Part shown: positions 1-7,918 of the stretch, piece by piece
Numbering within the stretch: the stretch's first letter is position 1
Layout: every line of letters starts with the position of its first letter
Source of the DNA: NIOZ-UU13 sp041862635
GTDB lineage: Bacteria > Planctomycetota > Phycisphaerae > Sedimentisphaerales > Anaerobacaceae
Length of the DNA: 64,000 nucleotides
NCBI GenBank assembly: GCA_041862635.1
Contig: JBGVTO010000195.1
Span: forward strand, 5,653-69,652
Reading direction: 5' to 3'
Position numbers and translations under genes: made by a program
Notes under the pieces: model-generated
Seen by the model: only the letters and a program-made list of their open reading frames with translations
What the model was told of the DNA's origin: nothing
Databases searched by the model: none

Positions 1-2
1 TG

Positions 3-1403
3 TTCGGCTATCACGGTGACAAATATTATTTTGATGTGGACATCCGCCGGCATTTCGGCCTGGATAAATATGACAGTGACATCATCCCGTACTGGAAGAC
101 GGAAACCGTCGAGGCGATGAACGCCTTTCGCCTAAAGGAAGGTTACAAAACAGCAGCGGGTGAATGTGTATCTCTTGCCGCCCTTTATGCCGCCGCGGCG
201 TTTATCGTATGCGAAATACCGCTGGAAGATATTTTTATGATACTTACACCGCTTCATTCGCAAAACTTCATCGACCTTCAGGATGGAATTCTGACCAACA
301 ACAGAAGGCTCGTTACGAAGACAATGTGGTTTAACGGCACCGCCATTTCCAATAAGGCCCAGCGGGCACTGCGCAACGAAAACATTACAATCGTGGCCCA
401 TTCATCCGGCTATGTCCATTGTTTGTATAAAGATGCAACAATAGACAAGAAACTTTATCAGGATTTTAGCAGGAAGCTGGATTCATATTTATCCGCAGAG
501 TTATCGCTTCCTGTCTTCGCAAATTTTTTACGGTCCAATCGAAAATATCAAAAGTTTTTTCAGGTCTGCCGCGAGTGTCATGGCCAGGCACAATTCTTAA
601 AGGCAGAGGACCTTTTCCATTATGAGCACGGCAGTAATTATAGAGTCGCCGACAAGACCTTCGATAAATTACTTGCTGAGATTTCCGATGAAGATTTTGT
701 CCCGTATCAACTGCCCAACAGAATCCGCTGCGACCTGCTTGAGGATTTTATAGAAAAGCAAAAGCCTGATATTAAAAGCATCGAGGGCAAAGCGGCATTT
801 AGAAAGTTTGTTGAGCCGGTCATCCCTGAGGTGCAGCGGTTTGTGGATGAATTAGCCGATTTTATGCACATTGAAGCGAAGCTGCCGCCTTCGGACAAGA
901 ATTTCCTGTCTGCTGAGCCGATAGAAATATCTGTAGAGCAAAGTAGAGAGCAGATAATCGACTATCTCGAGCATGTACGCCGAAGCAACACCACTGCTGA
1001 CCTTGCCTTTTATTCGTATCGTGATATGGAAAGCTGTAGCTGGCTGCCGTTCGTCAAAGCAGCAGTGCAGCGCAACCCGGTCTCGATTCAGATGGTCAAA
1101 GCAATGTCGATAAAAGAAATATATGCGTGGCTTGAACAAATGAAAGATGATTCGATTTACGATGGCAGGCGATTGGCGCAGCCCGATGAAGTGGCGAACT
1201 ACAAGACCGGGGACGGACTCGAAAAGGTGTTTCTGCTGGCTAATGTCATCCGGGAAAGGAACCCGGAGCAGGACATTGAAATAATCGCAGATAACAGCTT
1301 GGTAATCTTAAAAGTGCAGCATGAGCACAGATTCATATCCAACAAAAACCTCGAAAAGAGTATTATCATTAGTACAGATGGAAAAATTGCCATAGGCGAC
1401 TGA
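3..1403 (+). CDS. Transglutaminase-like hypothetical protein, 5' end missing
   Basis: The frame is open from the first bases of the window, so the true start lies upstream; the first start codon inside the window is a GTG at 36, which leaves 455 residues. Counting from there, Cys44 in a GECVSLAAL context, His74 in TPLHSQ and Asp83 in LQDGIL have the order and spacing of a papain-like transglutaminase Cys-His-Asp triad, but this is inference from a small motif. The remaining 370 residues are mostly charged and helical-looking, with no signal peptide or membrane segment visible in the part present. The gene ends 280 bp before the Rrf2 gene and that gap contains a separate promoter, so it is probably not in the same operon. 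I do not recognise the family with confidence. Confidence 0.7.
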   Translation, partial: FGYHGDKYYFDVDIRRHFGLDKYDSDIIPYWKTETVEAMNAFRLKEGYKTAAGECVSLAALYAAAAFIVCEIPLEDIFMILTPLHSQNFIDLQDGILTNNRRLVTKTMWFNGTAISNKAQRALRNENITIVAHSSGYVHCLYKDATIDKKLYQDFSRKLDSYLSAELSLPVFANFLRSNRKYQKFFQVCRECHGQAQFLKAEDLFHYEHGSNYRVADKTFDKLLAEISDEDFVPYQLPNRIRCDLLEDFIEKQKPDIKSIEGKAAFRKFVEPVIPEVQRFVDELADFMHIEAKLPPSDKNFLSAEPIEISVEQSREQIIDYLEHVRRSNTTADLAFYSYRDMESCSWLPFVKAAVQRNPVSIQMVKAMSIKEIYAWLEQMKDDSIYDGRRLAQPDEVANYKTGDGLEKVFLLANVIRERNPEQDIEIIADNSLVILKVQHEHRFISNKNLEKSIIISTDGKIAIGD

Positions 1404-1611
1404 TATGGAATTTTTTACCACTCGGCCTGAACTATTTTTTTCGTCTGAATTTGGCATAAAAATGGCGGCTCCTTCGACAAAATTGAACACTCACGAATGA
1501 TTAGTCCTGTTTTTTTAAGCTTTGAAAAGAACCTAAAACCTCGATAAACATCACGAAACAGCGTTTTCCCAGGTTAAACATATAATTTTTTTAAAATATT
1601 TTGTTTTTTTG

Positions 1612-1645
1612 TTGAACCAATCTATTTATTGGACTATATTAGTCC
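1612..1645 (+). promoter_or_regulatory. Sigma70-type promoter overlapped by Rrf2-type operator
   Basis: TTGAAC at 1612-1617 and TATATT at 1635-1640 are separated by 17 bp. The -10 hexamer lies inside the dyad GGACTATATTAGTCC (1631-1645), which has perfect 6-bp arms GGACTA/TAGTCC around TAT. A single TAGTCC half-site also occurs at 1502-1507. The dyad immediately precedes an Rrf2-family gene, so autorepression by occlusion of the -10 is the simplest reading. Confidence 0.75.
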
Positions 1646-1681
1646 TATATGAGGCTTGATAATTATTGAGGTAAATTGAAT

Positions 1682-2137
1682 ATGGATATTTTGAGGAGAA
1701 ATACCGACTATGCTCTGCGAGCTTTGGTAAACCTGGCTGGGCACTACGGCCAGGATCCCGTATCGACAAGGGATATAGCTCGAACTGAGGATATTTCTTA
1801 TGAGCTTGCCTGTAAGCTGATGCAGAAACTTCATAATGCCGGGCTGGTGAAAAGCAGTATGGGCCCAAACGGCGGCTTTGCCTTAAGCAAAAAGCCGGAC
1901 AAGATAAATTTGCTGGAAATAATAGAAGTGATTCAAGGACCCTTGAGCTTTAACAGATGTTTGTTGGAGGGGGATGTCTGTCCAAACAAGGATAACTGCG
2001 CGATAACGGTGGAGCTTGCCAAACTTCAAAAGCATATAGTCGATTATCTTCGCGATATTACGCTGGATGAGCTGTTACGAAGCCGATGTGCAAAGAAAAA
2101 AGGTAAGGCAAAGAATATTAAAAGGAGAAGAAGATGA
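1682..2137 (+). CDS. Rrf2-family Fe-S transcriptional regulator (NsrR/IscR-like)
   Basis: This is a winged-helix repressor of the Rrf2 family with the typical start MDILRRNTDYALRALVNLA. Three cysteines, C93, C100 and C106, lie after the DNA-binding domain in the position that holds the Fe-S cluster in IscR and NsrR. ATG 1682 was chosen over an upstream TTG at 1676 because the GAGGT at 1668-1672 is correctly spaced only for the ATG. The length (151 residues) is normal. It heads an operon that contains a hybrid cluster protein, and in enterobacteria hcp is an NsrR target, so an NO- or redox-sensing role is inferred. The dyad over its own promoter supports autoregulation. Confidence 0.9.
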   Translation: MDILRRNTDYALRALVNLAGHYGQDPVSTRDIARTEDISYELACKLMQKLHNAGLVKSSMGPNGGFALSKKPDKINLLEIIEVIQGPLSFNRCLLEGDVCPNKDNCAITVELAKLQKHIVDYLRDITLDELLRSRCAKKKGKAKNIKRRRR

Positions 2138-2484
2138 CCTGCAAAAAGGAAAGGCCCGGTGTCCTAAAGGCCTTTGTGAGTAAGGGGCAAAGGCTGGCGG
2201 ATTTGGTCGAATACTCGAATGATTCGATTGTTAGTAAGACAATACTCGATAAGTCAGCAGGAACACTTACGCTGTTTGCCTTTGATAAGGGCCAGAAGTT
2301 AAGCGAACATACGACACCTTATGATGCCGTCGTACAGGTTCTTGATGGGCACAGTCAGTTGACCATAGAAGGCCAGGACAAGCACGTTTCAGCCGGAGAG
2401 ATTATCATAATGCCAGGCAATGTGCCGCATGCAGTTACAGCCCAGGAAAGATTCAAGATGTTACTAACAATGATTCGTGCGTAA
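2134..2484 (+). CDS. Small single-domain cupin protein
   Basis: The protein has 116 residues with one conserved barrel cupin: a first motif around HTTPYDAVVQVLDGHSQLTI and a second around PGNVPHAV. Histidines and acidic residues at the cupin metal positions are present, so metal binding is plausible, but no reaction can be assigned. Its ATG overlaps the Rrf2 stop codon as ATGA, which indicates translational coupling. Similar small cupins often accompany stress-response operons. The substrate is unknown. Confidence 0.8.
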   Translation: MTCKKERPGVLKAFVSKGQRLADLVEYSNDSIVSKTILDKSAGTLTLFAFDKGQKLSEHTTPYDAVVQVLDGHSQLTIEGQDKHVSAGEIIIMPGNVPHAVTAQERFKMLLTMIRA

Positions 2485-2522
2485 GAAGGTGTAATTTATT
2501 TCAAATATGTAAGGGCAGTAAG

Positions 2523-3239
2523 ATGTTCAGATGTCCAGGACAAGACCAGAGATTTTGGAAACCGGAAGACATTTTTGAAGTACAATGTCCCGGCTGCGGT
2601 GGAACAGTGGAGTTTTTCAAGGATGAGCCGAAGCTGAAATGTCGCAGATGCGGACAAATGGTGGTCAATCCGAAGATAGACCTCGGCTGCGCCGAATGGT
2701 GTCAATACGCCGAGCAGTGCCTGGGAGTTAGCGTCATAAAGAACTTGAAGATTATGCGGGAAAAGCTGATAAGCCGGATGAAAAATGTTTTCGGCGATGA
2801 CCGAAAACGGATTGAGCACGCGCTTGCTGTCCTGGATTATGCCGAGCAGATACAGAACGTCGAAGGCGGCGACCCGCTGATTGTCAGGGCGGCGGCGATT
2901 TTGCACGATATCGGAATTTACGAGGCCGAACGCAAGTACGGCTCGTCAGCTGGTGAATTTCAGGAGATTGAAGGCCCACCTATTGCCGAGGAGATTCTGA
3001 AAAGATACGACATTTCGGCTGAGGCTATCGAGCATATATGCAGGATTATCGCAAACCATCACAGCGCAAAAGACATCGATACGATTGAGCTCAGGATTGT
3101 GTGGGACGCAGACCAGCTCGTAAACCTCCTAACGGATTCCAGCTGGGCGACCAACGAGAAATTGCAGGAAATTATTGATGAAAAATTCAAAACCGACGAA
3201 GGTCGTCGGTTGGCAGCAGAGTTGTTTGTAAAAAGTTAA
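2523..3239 (+). CDS. HD-domain phosphohydrolase with N-terminal zinc ribbon
   Basis: Two cysteine pairs, C22/C25 and C40/C43, form a zinc-ribbon-like motif, with three further cysteines at 56, 60 and 66. From about residue 95 an HD-domain follows: H99, the HD pair at 128-129 in AAILHDIG, the HH pair at 179-180 and D195. These are the metal ligands expected in HD phosphohydrolases. It is cytosolic, with no signal or membrane segments. It sits in the Rrf2-cupin-hcp operon, 38 bp after the cupin gene and 37 bp before hcp. The substrate, probably a nucleotide, is unknown; the ribbon and extra cysteines could make it responsive to redox or metals. Confidence 0.8.
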   Translation: MFRCPGQDQRFWKPEDIFEVQCPGCGGTVEFFKDEPKLKCRRCGQMVVNPKIDLGCAEWCQYAEQCLGVSVIKNLKIMREKLISRMKNVFGDDRKRIEHALAVLDYAEQIQNVEGGDPLIVRAAAILHDIGIYEAERKYGSSAGEFQEIEGPPIAEEILKRYDISAEAIEHICRIIANHHSAKDIDTIELRIVWDADQLVNLLTDSSWATNEKLQEIIDEKFKTDEGRRLAAELFVKS

Positions 3240-3276
3240 AGTAAAAAGAACAATTGGAAAAAATGAAAGGAAAATT

Positions 3277-4560
3277 ATGTTTTGTTATCAATGTGAACAA
3301 GCGGCGGGTGGTACCGGATGTACCAAAGTCGGAGTTTGTGGCAAAGACCAGGACATTCAGAGCTTGCAGGATACGCTCATGTTCGGGCTAAAAGGGATAG
3401 CTGCTTATGCGTATCACGCGCGAGAGCTGGGGCAAAAAGATGAAGAAGTGGACGCGTTTATGCACGAAGCAATGTTTGCAACGCTAACAAATGTGGACTT
3501 TGATCTCAATCGATATCTTGAGCTGTTGCTAAAAGCCGGCGAGATGAATTTGCGCGTAATGGAGATGCTCAACAATGCCCACACATCGACCTTTGGTAAA
3601 CCGACACCCGCGACAGTGCCGACCGGCACGAAGGCCGGGCCGGGAATCGTGGTTACCGGCCATGACCTGCTCGACCTCTATGAGTTATTAAAGCAGACCG
3701 AAGGCAAAGGTATTAACATTTACACTCACGGCGAAATGCTGCCTGCTCACGGTTATCCGGAGCTCAGGAAGTTCAAGCATCTTGTGGGCAACTACGGTAC
3801 GGCCTGGCAGAATCAGAAAAAAGAATTCGACCAGTTCAGCGGTTCGATTTTAGTTACGACAAATTGTGTTATGATTCCGAAGGATTCTTACAAAGACCGG
3901 ACGTTTACGTGCGGAATAGCCGGCGTCTCAGGTGTTAAGCACATCAAAAACAGGGATTTCAGTGAGGTGATTGAAAAGGCCTTGTCCCTGCCGCCGCTTG
4001 AAGAGAATCCGCAGGGCACTTTGAGCACGGGATTCCATTATACGGCTGTCCTCGGACTGGCAGAGAAGATTATCGAAGCCGTAAAGGCAGGCAAAATTCG
4101 ACACTTCTTCTTTATAGGCGGCTGTGACGGTGCCAAGCCCGGGCGCAATTACTTTACCGAGCTTGCTGAGAAGGTTCCGGATGATTGTGTGATATTGACG
4201 GCGGCCTGCGGAAAGTACCGATTGAATGCACGTGATTATGGTGACATTGATGGAATTCCCCGTCTGGTTGATACGGGGCAATGCAATGACTGCTATTCAG
4301 CCATCAAGATTGCAACAGCACTCGCCGAGGCCTTTGATTGCGGTGTAAACGATTTACCTCTTTCACTCGTAGTCTCATGGTATGAGCAGAAGGCGGTAGC
4401 CATTCTGCTGACGCTGCTGCATTTGGGGATAAAGAACATACGGCTTGGGCCGAGTCTGCCGGCGTTTCTTAGCGAAAATGTTTTGAATGTACTCGTTGAG
4501 AAATTCGACATAAAGCCGATTGGCGACCCCGATGAAGATTTGGCCGAAATGCTGAGTTAG
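3277..4560 (+). CDS. hcp: Hybrid cluster protein / hydroxylamine reductase, short form
   Basis: The N-terminus has C3, C6, C15 and C21 (C-x2-C-x8-C-x5-C), the ligand set of the cubane cluster. Ligands of the hybrid Fe-S-O cluster are all present: H129, E153, C197, C283 (the persulfide position in GGCDGAKPG), C311, C336 and E370, with K372 following. Most of their spacings match the Desulfovibrio protein exactly. At 427 residues it is about 110-120 shorter than the usual 540-550, and the missing block lies between the N-terminal cysteines and H129. This matches the short class described in hyperthermophiles. AAAGGA lies before the ATG. Its likely role is NO or hydroxylamine reduction in the cytosol, with electrons possibly from the next gene. 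Confidence 0.95.
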   Translation: MFCYQCEQAAGGTGCTKVGVCGKDQDIQSLQDTLMFGLKGIAAYAYHARELGQKDEEVDAFMHEAMFATLTNVDFDLNRYLELLLKAGEMNLRVMEMLNNAHTSTFGKPTPATVPTGTKAGPGIVVTGHDLLDLYELLKQTEGKGINIYTHGEMLPAHGYPELRKFKHLVGNYGTAWQNQKKEFDQFSGSILVTTNCVMIPKDSYKDRTFTCGIAGVSGVKHIKNRDFSEVIEKALSLPPLEENPQGTLSTGFHYTAVLGLAEKIIEAVKAGKIRHFFFIGGCDGAKPGRNYFTELAEKVPDDCVILTAACGKYRLNARDYGDIDGIPRLVDTGQCNDCYSAIKIATALAEAFDCGVNDLPLSLVVSWYEQKAVAILLTLLHLGIKNIRLGPSLPAFLSENVLNVLVEKFDIKPIGDPDEDLAEMLS

Positions 4561-4573
4561 AAGGAGTTTTAGA

Positions 4574-5329
4574 ATGGCCCTGCGAAACATTGTAAAAATA
4601 GATGAAGAAAAATGCGATGGATGCGGCCAGTGTGTGAATGCCTGTGCTGAAGGTGCTATAAAGATAATTGACGGCAAAGCCAGGCTGGTCAGTGAGATTT
4701 ATTGTGATGGCCTGGGGGCGTGCATCGGGCATTGTCCCCAGGACGCCATAACCATTGAGAAGCGCCAGGCCGCGGAATTTGATGAAGAAGCGACCAAAGC
4801 ACATTTGGCTCAACAACAAGAGAGCCAAAAGCAAGCTGACTTTGTCTGCCCGGGTATGAGGATTCAAAAGCTGCGAGAAAAAGGCCGGACCACAGATTCT
4901 ACCGCCCCGGTTCCATCCCAGCTTAGCCAGTGGCCGGTGCAGTTGAAGCTGGTCTCGCCATCTGCCCCCTATTTTGACAACGCTGACTTGCTGTTGGTTG
5001 CAGATTGTGTGCCGTTCGCAATGGGTGATTTCCACAATAGGTTTTTGAAAGACAACAGTATTGCTGTGGGCTGCCCGAAACTGGATGACACCGAGTTTTA
5101 CATCGAGAAGCTGGCGGCAATATTAAAAGCCAATAAACTGAACAGTTTAACGGTCATCCATATGGAAGTGCCTTGCTGCTCAGGCCTTACTCAGATTGCA
5201 CGAAAAGCTATTGCCAAAAACAAAATTGAAATGAGCTTCGAAGATGTTACAATTGATTTACAGGGCAATGTCAGCCGAACTGAAACGGTAGAAACTGTTG
5301 CCCGAAGTAGAAACAGAGTTGTTAATTGA
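4574..5329 (+). CDS. 4Fe-4S dicluster ferredoxin-like protein with cysteine-rich C-terminal domain
   Basis: The first motif is a complete CxxCxxCxxxC (C14, C17, C20, C24). The second, CDGLGACIGHCP, has C44, C50 and C54 but a leucine at the second cysteine position, so the second site is a three-cysteine motif. Residues 90-245 form a separate domain with conserved-looking cysteines at 92, 145, 167, 201 and 202 (CVPF, GCPK, PCCSG). It starts 13 bp after hcp and its stop overlaps the region before the PLP-enzyme start. It is a good candidate for the electron donor of Hcp, because no Hcr-type reductase is present, but this is inference from position. Confidence 0.85.
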   Translation: MALRNIVKIDEEKCDGCGQCVNACAEGAIKIIDGKARLVSEIYCDGLGACIGHCPQDAITIEKRQAAEFDEEATKAHLAQQQESQKQADFVCPGMRIQKLREKGRTTDSTAPVPSQLSQWPVQLKLVSPSAPYFDNADLLLVADCVPFAMGDFHNRFLKDNSIAVGCPKLDDTEFYIEKLAAILKANKLNSLTVIHMEVPCCSGLTQIARKAIAKNKIEMSFEDVTIDLQGNVSRTETVETVARSRNRVVN

Positions 5330-5346
5330 GTAAGGAACAGATAACC

Positions 5347-6552
5347 ATGGCTAAATCCTCCCCAAAAAACAAGATTGCCAGGAAAGGTGCTTCCCTATCC
5401 ACAAGGGCAATACATGCCGGTGAACCGAGAAGAAAATACGCTGATTCGTTAATGACTCCTATTATTCAGACTTCAACATTTACGTTTAAAAACAGCAAGC
5501 ACATTGAAGATTACACCAAGAAGGGAAAAGAGCACTTCGAGTACGGCAGATATGGCAATCCTACTGCACAAATCGCCGAAAAGCGTCTTGCCGACCTCGA
5601 AGGTGCTGAAGACTGTGTTGTTTTTACATCCGGGATGAGTGCAATAACTACGACGATTCTCACTTTAGTTCAGTCGGGCGACCATATTGTCATCACAGAT
5701 GACAGCTACAAAAAGACCCTCGAGTTTTGCCGATCTTACCTGAAACAATTCGGAGTTGAGTGCACCATTGTCCCATTCGGAGATTATGAGCTTCTCGAGA
5801 AATCCATCAAAAAGAACACCCGTTTTATATTTTCCGAATCACCTACAAATCCCTACCTGAATATTTTTGACCTTGTCAAAATCAAAAAGATTGCAGACGA
5901 ATATAATGTCCTGACTCTGATAGATAGTACATTTGCCACTCCATTGAACCAAAGACCCATCGAATTCGGGATGGACCTTGTCCTACAGAGTGCGACAAAG
6001 TATCTCGGAGGTCACAATGACATTTTAGCCGGCGCTGTGCTTGGAAAAAAAGATCTGGTTGATAAGATACGCAACCTGCATAAATCAATGGGCGGCCTCA
6101 TTGACCCGCATTGCTGTTATCTCCTCCTGCGAGGGCTTAAGACGTTTCCATTACGAGTAAAAAAGCAAAATGAAATCGCATTAAAGGTTGCAGAATTTCT
6201 TGAAAATCATCCACGTGTCAAAAAAGTCTATTATCCTTTCCTTAAAAGCCACCGTCATTATAAAGTAGCAAAAGAGCAAATGGCCGGTGGCGGGGGGGTC
6301 GTTACATTTGATATAAAGGGTAACCTCAACACTGCAAAACGGTTTTTGGATGCCCTGAAGCTGTGCTACATTGGGCCGAGCCTGGGCGGAGTTGAAACAC
6401 TGATAACACATCCTGCCTTAGTAAGTTATTACGACTACACAAGAAAAGAACGCTACGAGCTGGGAATCACCGATACCCTTTTCAGGCTTGCTGTTGGAAT
6501 TGAGGATGTTGAAGACATAATTGAAGACCTTGAGCGCGGACTGAAACAGTAG
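5347..6552 (+). CDS. Cys/Met metabolism PLP-dependent trans-sulfuration enzyme
   Basis: The protein has the signature features of the cystathionine gamma-synthase/lyase, methionine gamma-lyase and O-acetylhomoserine sulfhydrylase family: RYGNPT near the N-terminus, FTSGMSA, DSTFATP, the PLP lysine K218 in QSATKYLGGHND, and GGVETLITHPA near the end. ATG 5347 is preferred to TTG 5326 because AAGGAA lies 8 bp upstream of the ATG. It is 401 residues long, the normal size, and cytosolic. It follows the ferredoxin gene directly. Motifs alone do not separate synthase from lyase; in this redox operon a sulfide-generating or sulfide-consuming role is equally plausible. Confidence 0.9.
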   Translation: MAKSSPKNKIARKGASLSTRAIHAGEPRRKYADSLMTPIIQTSTFTFKNSKHIEDYTKKGKEHFEYGRYGNPTAQIAEKRLADLEGAEDCVVFTSGMSAITTTILTLVQSGDHIVITDDSYKKTLEFCRSYLKQFGVECTIVPFGDYELLEKSIKKNTRFIFSESPTNPYLNIFDLVKIKKIADEYNVLTLIDSTFATPLNQRPIEFGMDLVLQSATKYLGGHNDILAGAVLGKKDLVDKIRNLHKSMGGLIDPHCCYLLLRGLKTFPLRVKKQNEIALKVAEFLENHPRVKKVYYPFLKSHRHYKVAKEQMAGGGGVVTFDIKGNLNTAKRFLDALKLCYIGPSLGGVETLITHPALVSYYDYTRKERYELGITDTLFRLAVGIEDVEDIIEDLERGLKQ

Positions 6553-6590
6553 AAAAAAAAGACCGCTCATTTGAACATAGGGGGTAAATA

Positions 6591-7619
6591 ATGGCTGATT
6601 TTGCCAAGTCGATAATCTTAGATTTTTGGGGCACCGCAGCCGAGATGTCACCCTATTTGCTATTCGGCTTTTTCGTGGCGGGAATCCTTTCGGTGCTCGT
6701 ATCCCAACCCCTCGTTGAAAAGCATCTTGGCGGCAGGGGGGTATGGCCACTGGTTAAAGCGTCAATCTTTGGCGTTCCGCTGCCTTTGTGCTCGTGTGGT
6801 GTTATTCCGGTATCAATATCCCTGCATAAGCACGGAGCGAGCAAAGGAGCCACAATATCATTTTTGCTGTCCACGCCCCAAACCGGCGTTGACAGTATCT
6901 TCGTAACCCTAAGTCTTCTCGGTCCTGTCTTTGCCGTTTTCAGGCCTGTGGCGGCATTCGTTACCGGCATTATAGGCGGTACCTTGGTCGATGTGTTTAA
7001 TCGGGACAAAAATAATCCAGAACAACCGCAACCAGAGTGTAAAGATGAGTGTTGCGCCGAAAGTAACAAGAAAAACAAGATTATCAAAGGATTAAAGTAC
7101 GGCTTTGTCACGCTGCCACGAGATATTGGCAAGGCAATGTTGGTCGGCCTGCTTGTTGCCGCCTTTATTTCCGCTCTGGTGCCGGATGGCTACTTTGCGG
7201 AAAAGCTGGGCACCGGGATTTTCGCAATGGTGGTAATGATGTTTCTGGGCATACCGGTCTATGTGTGCGCAACGGCCTCGGTGCCGGTAGCAGCAGCGCT
7301 GATTTTGAAAGGCCTTACGCCCGGCGCAGCGTTGGTTTTTCTGATGACCGGCCCGGCCACTAACGCCGCCTCGTTCATAACCATCTGGAAGGCTTTAGGC
7401 AGGGCAACAGCAATTACATATCTTGCTACCGTGGCAGGCTGCGCATTGTTGGGCGGTATCTTGCTTGACTCTCTTGCCGCCGGCATCGATATCGAAATTA
7501 TGACGCATCATGGCTGGATGCTCCCCGATGTTGTTAAATACATATCGGCTGTGGTTTTGCTGGTAATATTAAGTTTTGCTATTCTGAGCAAACGTAAAGG
7601 TATGCCCGACGAACAGTAG
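6591..7619 (+). CDS. Permease of the SO_0444 Cu/Zn efflux / ArsP-like superfamily
   Basis: The protein is a polytopic membrane protein of 342 residues with two homologous halves. The first half has PLPLCSCGVIP (C67, C69) and the second has a TGPATNAAS motif, both hallmarks of the DUF318-type permeases. Between the halves a cytosolic loop carries C150, C154 and C155 in ECKDECC, a likely metal-binding patch. It begins 38 bp after the PLP-enzyme gene on the same strand and is probably the last gene of the operon. Export of a soft metal such as Cu or Zn is inferred from the family; the true substrate is unknown. Confidence 0.85.
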   Translation: MADFAKSIILDFWGTAAEMSPYLLFGFFVAGILSVLVSQPLVEKHLGGRGVWPLVKASIFGVPLPLCSCGVIPVSISLHKHGASKGATISFLLSTPQTGVDSIFVTLSLLGPVFAVFRPVAAFVTGIIGGTLVDVFNRDKNNPEQPQPECKDECCAESNKKNKIIKGLKYGFVTLPRDIGKAMLVGLLVAAFISALVPDGYFAEKLGTGIFAMVVMMFLGIPVYVCATASVPVAAALILKGLTPGAALVFLMTGPATNAASFITIWKALGRATAITYLATVAGCALLGGILLDSLAAGIDIEIMTHHGWMLPDVVKYISAVVLLVILSFAILSKRKGMPDEQ

Positions 7620-7634
7620 GGGAGATTATTGTAA

Positions 7635-7708
7635 TCGGGGCGACTGGACTTGAACCAGCGACCTCATGACCCCCAGTCATGCGCGCTACCAAACTGCGCC
7701 ACGCCCCG
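7635..7708 (-). tRNA. tRNA-Pro (anticodon GGG)
   Basis: Read on the minus strand the acceptor arms CGGGGCG and CGCCCCG pair perfectly, with discriminator A. The anticodon loop is CTGGGGGTC-like with GGG, and a TTCAAGT T-loop is present. The total is 74 nt, and the CCA end is not encoded. It converges on the upstream permease operon. Confidence 0.95.
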
Positions 7709-7845
7709 AATTAGTTTCAATATTATAATATAAAACGTATCGTAAAACAAATAATTTTACGCAATTTATCCCACCTATGAAGGCAAGGTCGAAAATCCAT
7801 ATTCAGCCCGGCAATATATTGTGGGGTCATTCCACCTGTTTTTTC

Positions 7846-7873
7846 TTGACTTATAGCTTGAAAAAGATACAAT
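7846..7873 (+). promoter_or_regulatory. Predicted promoter of the beta-helix gene
   Basis: TTGACT (7846-7851) and TACAAT (7868-7873) are separated by 16 bp and lie 46 bp before the start codon of the secreted beta-helix protein. The match is by consensus only. Confidence 0.5.
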
Positions 7874-7918
7874 GATATTAACTGTGAGAAGTTTCAAAAC
7901 ACTAATGGAGGAGCCGGA

